A stretch of 10,385 nucleotides of DNA from Desulfobulbus sp. (lineage in GTDB: Bacteria; Desulfobacterota; Desulfobulbia; Desulfobulbales; Desulfobulbaceae). Positions 5,879 through 10,385 of this stretch are shown one piece after another. Both the position numbers and the translations under genes were made by a program. The notes below the pieces were generated by a model. The model was not told the DNA's origin. It was given only the letters and a program-made list of their open reading frames with translations, and searched no databases. The stretch spans positions 1 to 10,385 of the forward strand of contig JAGODN010000052.1 in NCBI GenBank assembly GCA_017998195.1, in the 5' to 3' direction. Numbering within the stretch: position 1 is the first letter of the stretch; each line of letters begins with the position of its first letter.

Positions 5879-7845
5879 CCCTGTTCCGACAACTGCTCCT
5901 CTACGCCTGCCTCACCCTGGCCTGCCTGTGCGCCGGCCTGTGGCTGGGCGAACTCAAGCGGACCCGCGACTTCCTCGTCGACCAGCTCACCTCGCACGCC
6001 CAGGACACGGCCACCGCGCTTGGCCTGTCGCTCACCACCCTGACCAGCGGCGTGGACGTGCCGGCCATGGAGAGCATGATCAGCGCCCTGTTCGACCGCG
6101 GCTACTACCGGCAGATCCAGCTGCGCGACGTCGAGGGCGCGCTGCTCATCGACCGCCAGGCGCCCATCAGTCTCGCCGGGGTGCCGGCCTGGTTCGTCCG
6201 CCTGGTGCCGCTCACCGCGCCCCGGGCCACCAGCCTGGTCATGGACGGCTGGCGCCAGGCCGGCGAGGTCACCGTGGAAAGTCACCCCGGCTACGCCTAC
6301 CGCACCCTGTGGACCGCCGCCCGCGACCAAGCCCTGGGCTTCGCCCTGACCGCGCTGGCCGTGGCCGTACTCGGCGGGCTCGGCCTGCGCAGCCTGCTCC
6401 AGCCGCTGCGCCGGGTGGAGGAACAGGCCCTGGCCCTGTGCGAGCGGCGCTTCCACATCCAGGAGACCATCCCCCGCACCCGCGAACTGCGCCGGGTGGT
6501 GCTGGTCATGAACCGCATGACCACCCGCATCCGCGAGATGTTCGAGGAGCAGAGCGCGGTGGCCGACACCCTCCTGCAGCGCACCTACCAGGACGCGCTC
6601 ACCGCCACCGGCAACCGGCGCTATGTCGAGGGCCAGGTGAAGACCAGGCTGGAAGGGAAGAAAGGGGAGGTCAAGGGCAGTTTCCTGCTCGTCCAGGTGG
6701 GCGACCTGCAGACCCTCAACCAGAAAAAGGGCTACCAGGCCGGCGACCTGCTCATCCGCGAGATCGCCGCCATCATCCAGCAGGCCTGCCACGACCTGCC
6801 CGAGGCGGTCATCGGCCGGCTGGGCGGCGGCGATTTCGCCCTGTTCCTGCCGAACAGCGGCCGGCAGACCGCCACCCGCCTCGCCGAGGCCATCCTCGAC
6901 GGCATCGACCGGCACGCGGCGGCCAGCCTGCCCGGAATCGCCATCATCGCCGGCGCCGGCGGGGTGTTCTACGAGCGGCCGGCCACCTTCAGCCAGCTGC
7001 TCGCCCGGGCCGACTGCGCCCTGGGCCAGGCCCTGTACAACGGCAACGGCAGCACCGTGTTCCTCGCCCTGCCCGAGGCGGACGGCGCCACCCCGGTGGC
7101 CCGGGGCGAATGGAAGGCCCTGCTCGAGCATGTGCTCGCCCGGCGCGCGGTCGTCTTCCACCACCAGCCCACGGTCAGCCACGCGGACCGCGGGCGGATC
7201 CTCTACCACGAAATCCTCACCCGGGTGATCGACCCGGACGGCCGGCTGCTGTCCGTGGGCCTGTTCGTGCCCATGGCCGAGCGGCTCGGCCTGATGCCCG
7301 CCCTCGACCGGCTGATCATCGAGCGGCTGCTCGAAGAACCGCTGGCCGCGCTCACGCCGCCGCGGGTCAGCGTCAACCTCTCCCCGGTGTCGCTCGCCGA
7401 CGCCGACTTCCGCCGCTGGCTCGAGCCGCAGCTGGCCGCCTTCCAGACCCGCGGCGTGCGCGTCAACTTCGAGTTCCCCGAGTTCCGCACCCTGCGTCAC
7501 AGCGACCTGATCCGCGACTTCGCCGCCACCGTGAAGGCGCACGGCCACCGCATCGGCATCGACCATTTCGGCCTGGGGCTGATCCACTTCGGCTATCTCA
7601 AGTCGCTCCTGCCCGACTACGTCAAGATCGACCGGGCGATCGTCGACGAACTGCACGGCGAACAGAGCGACAGCTATTTCTACATCACCTCGCTGTGCAG
7701 CGTGGCCCACAGCCTGGACATCAAGGTGATCGTCGAGGGAATCGAGAACGAGGAGCAGTGGCAGACCCTGGCCGGAATCCGGCTGGACGCGGTTCAGGGT
7801 TTTTGGATCGGCAGGCCCGAGCCCCTGGTCGGGGCCGGGGCCTGA
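5875..7845 (+). CDS. lapD: LapD, inner-membrane c-di-GMP receptor controlling LapG
   Basis: 656 residues. Order: membrane helix (about 7-25), periplasmic LapD/MoxY-type domain (26-150), second helix (153-175), HAMP and signalling helix (176-238), degenerate GGDEF domain (240-390) and degenerate EAL domain (405-650). The GGDEF motif reads GGGDF (317-321), so cyclase activity is not expected. EAL reads EIL (446-448) and the usual DDFGTG reads DHFGLG (563-568), losing a metal ligand, so phosphodiesterase activity is not expected. Glutamate in VEGIEN and the QGFWIGRP motif remain, consistent with ligand binding. W126 in a periplasmic DGW motif probably matches the tryptophan that LapD inserts into LapG. 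In the known mechanism, c-di-GMP bound to the EAL domain exposes the periplasmic domain, which sequesters LapG and keeps the adhesin on the surface. The start overlaps lapG by 4 nt, with AGGAG 8 nt upstream. Confidence 0.94.
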   Translation: MTLFRQLLLYACLTLACLCAGLWLGELKRTRDFLVDQLTSHAQDTATALGLSLTTLTSGVDVPAMESMISALFDRGYYRQIQLRDVEGALLIDRQAPISLAGVPAWFVRLVPLTAPRATSLVMDGWRQAGEVTVESHPGYAYRTLWTAARDQALGFALTALAVAVLGGLGLRSLLQPLRRVEEQALALCERRFHIQETIPRTRELRRVVLVMNRMTTRIREMFEEQSAVADTLLQRTYQDALTATGNRRYVEGQVKTRLEGKKGEVKGSFLLVQVGDLQTLNQKKGYQAGDLLIREIAAIIQQACHDLPEAVIGRLGGGDFALFLPNSGRQTATRLAEAILDGIDRHAAASLPGIAIIAGAGGVFYERPATFSQLLARADCALGQALYNGNGSTVFLALPEADGATPVARGEWKALLEHVLARRAVVFHHQPTVSHADRGRILYHEILTRVIDPDGRLLSVGLFVPMAERLGLMPALDRLIIERLLEEPLAALTPPRVSVNLSPVSLADADFRRWLEPQLAAFQTRGVRVNFEFPEFRTLRHSDLIRDFAATVKAHGHRIGIDHFGLGLIHFGYLKSLLPDYVKIDRAIVDELHGEQSDSYFYITSLCSVAHSLDIKVIVEGIENEEQWQTLAGIRLDAVQGFWIGRPEPLVGAGA

Positions 7846-7850
7846 GCGCT

Positions 7851-8180
7851 TCAGAGGACGTCGTCGACCATCAGGTCGGCGCTGCCCAGCTTCTGGCGGA
7901 TCTGCTTGCGGCCGCGCAGTTTTTCCTGGGCCGCGGGGGGCAGTTCGGTGAACAGGATGAGTTTCTTGTCGATCAGGAGGTCGACCAGGTCCTCGAGCAC
8001 CCGGACGATGGAGTTGTCCGAAAGGGCCAGCAGCTGCGCCAGGGCGTCGAGTTCGCCCGAGGACCTGAGGAAGGCGAGCACCTCCTCGTCGAGCAGGGAG
8101 GCCGGCTCCAGCCCCTTTTTCCCTCCACTGTTGCGGATGGCGACAATGGCCCCGCGCTCGTCCCGTTCGATGCACAGCAT
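7851..8180 (-). CDS. Small conserved protein of unknown function ('tryptophan synthase beta-like' family)
   Basis: 109 residues, no signal peptide or membrane segment, so probably cytoplasmic. It starts MLCIERDERGAIVAI, a short beta-hairpin-like opening, followed by an acidic LLDEEVLAFL segment and a helical core (NSIVRVLEDLVDLLIDKKLI, then FTELPPAAQEKL). This layout resembles small proteins that databases label 'tryptophan synthase subunit beta-like'. The label is misleading, because nothing here resembles the PLP enzyme TrpB, which is about 400 residues. The ATG at 8180 has an AAGGAG site 7 nt upstream. The gene points leftward and its stop lies only 5 bp from the lapD stop. It is transcribed divergently from lapB through a shared promoter region, so it may be co-regulated with the lap genes. 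Function is unknown. Confidence 0.82.
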   Translation of the reverse strand: MLCIERDERGAIVAIRNSGGKKGLEPASLLDEEVLAFLRSSGELDALAQLLALSDNSIVRVLEDLVDLLIDKKLILFTELPPAAQEKLRGRKQIRQKLGSADLMVDDVL

Positions 8181-8201
8181 GGCGATTCTCCTTGCGCTGC
8201 C

Positions 8202-8231
8202 TTGATTTGGCCGATCGGCCTGTGATACAAT
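8202..8231 (+). promoter_or_regulatory. Probable lapB promoter
   Basis: TTGATT (8202-8207) and TACAAT (8226-8231; five of six consensus bases) are separated by 18 bp, placing the start near 8239 and a leader of about 42 nt before lapB. The spacer contains a perfect 12-bp palindrome. Confidence 0.5.
8209..8220. promoter_or_regulatory. 12-bp perfect palindrome GGCCGATCGGCC, candidate operator
   Basis: It lies between the -35 and -10 of the candidate lapB promoter and just downstream of the predicted start of the opposite promoter. A protein bound here could block both directions. No cognate regulator is visible in the window. Confidence 0.4.
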
Positions 8232-8243
8232 TTTATAGCACAG
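8220..8243. repeat. CTGTG-N14-CACAG inverted repeat across both -10 regions
   Basis: Bases 8220-8224 and 8239-8243 are perfect 5-bp inverted arms enclosing the AT-rich core that holds both candidate -10 boxes. The 14-bp gap does not fit a CRP site. It may be a second operator or chance. Confidence 0.25.
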
Positions 8244-8261
8244 GAAGAGTCTCCTTCACAA
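8232..8261 (-). promoter_or_regulatory. Probable promoter of the small unknown gene, overlapping the lapB promoter
   Basis: On the minus strand TTGTGA (8256-8261) and TATAAA (8232-8237; five of six consensus bases) are 18 bp apart, with a start near 8225 and a 45-nt leader. The -10 adjoins the lapB -10 at 8226-8231, so the polymerases would compete for the same DNA. Confidence 0.45.
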
Positions 8262-8284
8262 TGCACCTTTGCCGATACCAATGA
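8261..8284 (+). CDS. Possible 7-codon upstream ORF coupled to lapB
   Basis: ATG at 8261 opens a 7-residue reading frame (MHLCRYQ) that ends with TGA at 8282-8284, inside the lapB start (ATGA at 8281-8284). A purine-rich AGGAAGAG stretch lies at 8242-8249, 11 nt upstream. lapB itself has no visible ribosome binding site, so it may be translated by re-initiation after this peptide. There is no protein-level support. Confidence 0.3.
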   Translation: MHLCRYQ

Positions 8285-10385
8285 CCGAACAGCACTCCCC
8301 GCCCGTGACCGATGCCTGGCGCCGGACCGATGACGCGGAAGCGATCGACGACCCGCTCACCGACTGCCTGATCCAGCTCTGCCGGCTGTACAACCTGCCG
8401 GCCACCCGCACCGCCCTGCGCGCCGGCCTGCCGCTGGTGGACAACCGCCTGACCGTGGAGCTGTTCCCCCGGGCCGCGGAGCGGGCCGGGCTGGCGGCGC
8501 GGCTCGTCAAGCGGCCGCTCGGTCGCATGACCGGGCTGGAATTGCCGGCGGTGCTGCTCCTTGTTGACGGCCGCGCCTGCGTGCTCGCCGCCATCGACCG
8601 CGAGCGGGGCGAGGCCACGGTGCTGCTGGCCGAGACCGGCCTGGGCGAGTCACGCCTGGCCCTGGCCGAACTCGAGCGCCTCTACAGCGGCCATGCCCTG
8701 TTCGCCCGGCCCCGGTTCCGCCAGGACGGTCACCTGGAACACGGGGTGGCCAGCGAGCAGCGGAACTGGTTCTGGGGCACCCTGTTCCGCTCCTGGCGGA
8801 TCTACCGGGACGTGCTGCTCGCCTCGCTGATGATCAACCTGTTCGGCCTGACCGGGCCGTTCTTCACCATGATCGTCTACGACCGGGTCATCCCCAACCT
8901 GGCCTTCGAGACGCTCTGGGTGCTGGCGCTCGGCATCGGTACGGTCTACGGCTTCAGCCTGGTGCTGCGCGGCCTGCGCGGCTACTTCGTCGACGAGGCC
9001 GGCAAGAAGGCCAACCTGCGCATCTCCGCGGCCCTGCTCGAAAAGGTGCTCGGCCTGCGCCTCGAGGTGCGGCCGAAATCCATCGGCGGCTTCTCCAAGA
9101 ACCTGCAGCAGTTCGAGGCGGTGCGCGACTTCATCACCTCGTTCTCGATCACCGCGCTCATCGACCTGCCGTTCATGCTGCTCGGCCTGGCGGCCATCTG
9201 GTACCTGGGCGGATCCATCGTCTACATCCACCTGACGGCCATCCTCATCATGGGGTTGTTCGCCCTGGCGGTGCAGGCGCCGCTGAAAAAGGCGGTGGAG
9301 CGGAGCTTCGCCGCCTCGGCGCAGAAGAACGCCATCCTGGTCGAGGGTCTCTCCGGCATCGAGACCATCAAGATGCTCCGCGCGGAGAGCCAGATCCAGC
9401 GCGCCTGGGAGGAGGCGGTCAGCTACATCGCCACCTGGTCCAGCCGCTCGCGGCTGTTCTCCACCTCGGTGACCCATTTTTCCGACTTCATCATGAACCT
9501 GACCGTGGTGGGCGTGCTCATCGCCGGCGTCTACCGCATCAGCGAGGGGCAGCTGAGCCAGGGCGGCATCATCGCCCTGATGATCCTCTCGCGCCAGGCC
9601 ATCGCGCCGATGAGCCAGGTGGTCAGCCTGGCCACCCGCTTTCACCGCGCCAAGGCGGCGCTGGGCACGCTCGACGCCATCATGGAGCTGCCGGTGGAGC
9701 GGCCGGCGGACAAGTCCTTCCTGCACCGCAGCGAGTGCCGCGGCCGGCTCGGTTTCGCCCAGGTCGATTTCCAGTACCCCGGCCAGAGCGGCCTGGCCCT
9801 GCGCCAGATCACCCTGACCATCGAACCCGGGGAAAAGGTGGCAATCATCGGTCCCATCGGCTCGGGCAAGACCACGCTCGGCAAGCTCCTGCTCGGCCTC
9901 TACGAGCCCACCGGCGGCATGGTCTGCCTGGACGACACCGACATCCGCCAGATCGACCCGGCCGAGCTGCGCCGCTTCATCGGCTACGTGCCCCAGGACA
10001 TCACCCTGTTCCGCGGCACCATCCGCGAGAACATCATCCTCGGCTCGCCCGAGGTGGAGGACGAGCGCATCCTCCGCGCCGCCGAGCTGGCCGGGGTCAG
10101 CCAGTTCGCCGGCAAGCACCCCAAGGGATTCGACATGGAGATCGGCGAGCAGGGCCGGGGGCTGTCCGGCGGCCAGCGGCAGAGCGTGGCCATGGCCCGG
10201 GCCCTGCTGCACGACCCGCCCATCCTCATCCTCGACGAGCCGAGCAGTTCCATGGACAACCGCACCGAGACCCGCATGAAGACCAACCTGAAGAACCTGC
10301 TCGCCGGCAAGACGCTGGTGCTCATCACCCACCGCGGCTCGCTCCTGGACCTGGTGGAGCGGATCATCATCATCGACAACGGCGC
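8281..10385 (+). CDS. lapB: LapB-like type I secretion ABC transporter with C39-like domain (3' end outside the window)
   Basis: 701 codons are present; the family is usually about 715-720 residues, so little is missing. Residues 21-145 form a C39 peptidase-like domain starting DDPLTDCLIQLCRL. A cysteine (C29) lies near the expected place, but the catalytic histidine region reads RACVLAA, so it is probably non-proteolytic and docks the substrate. The membrane domain runs from about 175 to 450 and contains the type I exporter motif YDRVIPN (200-206). The ATPase domain has Walker A GPIGSGKT (524-531), a Q-loop glutamine (572), signature LSGGQ (628-632), Walker B ILILDEP (648-654) and H-loop H684. 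It should power export of a large adhesin together with LapC and the TolC-family channel. The start is set by fit to the family N-terminus and lacks a clear ribosome binding site. Adjacent lapG and lapD favour a LapB role over a generic toxin exporter. Confidence 0.92.
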   Translation, partial: MTEQHSPPVTDAWRRTDDAEAIDDPLTDCLIQLCRLYNLPATRTALRAGLPLVDNRLTVELFPRAAERAGLAARLVKRPLGRMTGLELPAVLLLVDGRACVLAAIDRERGEATVLLAETGLGESRLALAELERLYSGHALFARPRFRQDGHLEHGVASEQRNWFWGTLFRSWRIYRDVLLASLMINLFGLTGPFFTMIVYDRVIPNLAFETLWVLALGIGTVYGFSLVLRGLRGYFVDEAGKKANLRISAALLEKVLGLRLEVRPKSIGGFSKNLQQFEAVRDFITSFSITALIDLPFMLLGLAAIWYLGGSIVYIHLTAILIMGLFALAVQAPLKKAVERSFAASAQKNAILVEGLSGIETIKMLRAESQIQRAWEEAVSYIATWSSRSRLFSTSVTHFSDFIMNLTVVGVLIAGVYRISEGQLSQGGIIALMILSRQAIAPMSQVVSLATRFHRAKAALGTLDAIMELPVERPADKSFLHRSECRGRLGFAQVDFQYPGQSGLALRQITLTIEPGEKVAIIGPIGSGKTTLGKLLLGLYEPTGGMVCLDDTDIRQIDPAELRRFIGYVPQDITLFRGTIRENIILGSPEVEDERILRAAELAGVSQFAGKHPKGFDMEIGEQGRGLSGGQRQSVAMARALLHDPPILILDEPSSSMDNRTETRMKTNLKNLLAGKTLVLITHRGSLLDLVERIIIIDNG

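Noticed and set aside
5875..7845. LapD as an active diguanylate cyclase or phosphodiesterase
   Set aside because: The GGDEF motif reads GGGDF, EAL reads EIL and DDFG reads DHFG, so key catalytic positions are missing.
5647..8175. Long minus-strand open frame opposite lapD
   Set aside because: It is a shadow of lapD and the end of lapG, in a different frame from the real small gene at 7851-8180, and has no recognisable domain.
8221..8242. CRP/FNR-type site at TGTGA...CACA in the lapB promoter
   Set aside because: The half-sites are too far apart for the usual TGTGA-N6-TCACA spacing.
8650..10332. Long minus-strand open frame opposite lapB
   Set aside because: It is an antisense shadow of an ABC transporter with all ATPase motifs intact on the plus strand.

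Overview
The window is high-GC bacterial DNA (G/C at most third codon positions) from a Gram-negative organism: it encodes an outer-membrane TolC-family protein and periplasmic proteins with Sec signal peptides. The gene mix (a cysteine synthase fused to a cysteinyl-tRNA synthetase-like domain, a DciA/DUF721 protein and a c-di-GMP-controlled Lap adhesin system) fits a deltaproteobacterial/Desulfobacterota lineage such as Desulfobulbales best. That placement is an inference and was not tested.

Left part (1-3348), all on the minus strand. Bases 1-147 hold the N-terminal 49 codons of an exported protein with less GC-biased codons than its neighbours. It has a consensus -10 promoter about 150 bp upstream and a long, foldable 5' leader. 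Next comes a 775-residue fusion (444-2771): an intact-looking CysM-type cysteine synthase followed by a full-length CysRS-like module. The CysRS part keeps the zinc/cysteine ligands but has lost HIGH, KMSKS and the HGGG adenylate loop. It ends at a strong intrinsic terminator (389-428). Upstream lies a dciA-like gene (2872-3348) with its own intrinsic terminator, whose T-tract overlaps the probable promoter of the fusion gene.

Middle and right part (3349-10385). This is a locus for c-di-GMP-controlled surface retention of a type I secreted adhesin. In order: a TolC-family outer-membrane channel (lapE-like, 3616-5013), the periplasmic calcium-dependent cysteine protease lapG (5180-5878), the inner-membrane c-di-GMP receptor lapD with degenerate GGDEF and EAL motifs (5875-7845, ATGA overlap with lapG), a convergent small conserved gene of unknown function (7851-8180, minus), and a type I secretion ABC transporter with an N-terminal C39-like domain (lapB-like, 8281 to the window edge). 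In the known paradigm, LapB, LapC and LapE export a giant adhesin; LapG cleaves it from the surface; LapD sequesters LapG when c-di-GMP is high. The adhesin (LapA) and the membrane-fusion protein (LapC) are not in the window.

The regulatory DNA has several points of interest: overlapping divergent promoters with a 12-bp perfect palindrome between the small gene and lapB, a 7-codon upstream ORF whose stop overlaps the lapB start, and two mutually exclusive GC-rich hairpins between lapE and lapG. No tRNA, rRNA, CRISPR array, insertion sequence or integrase was seen.
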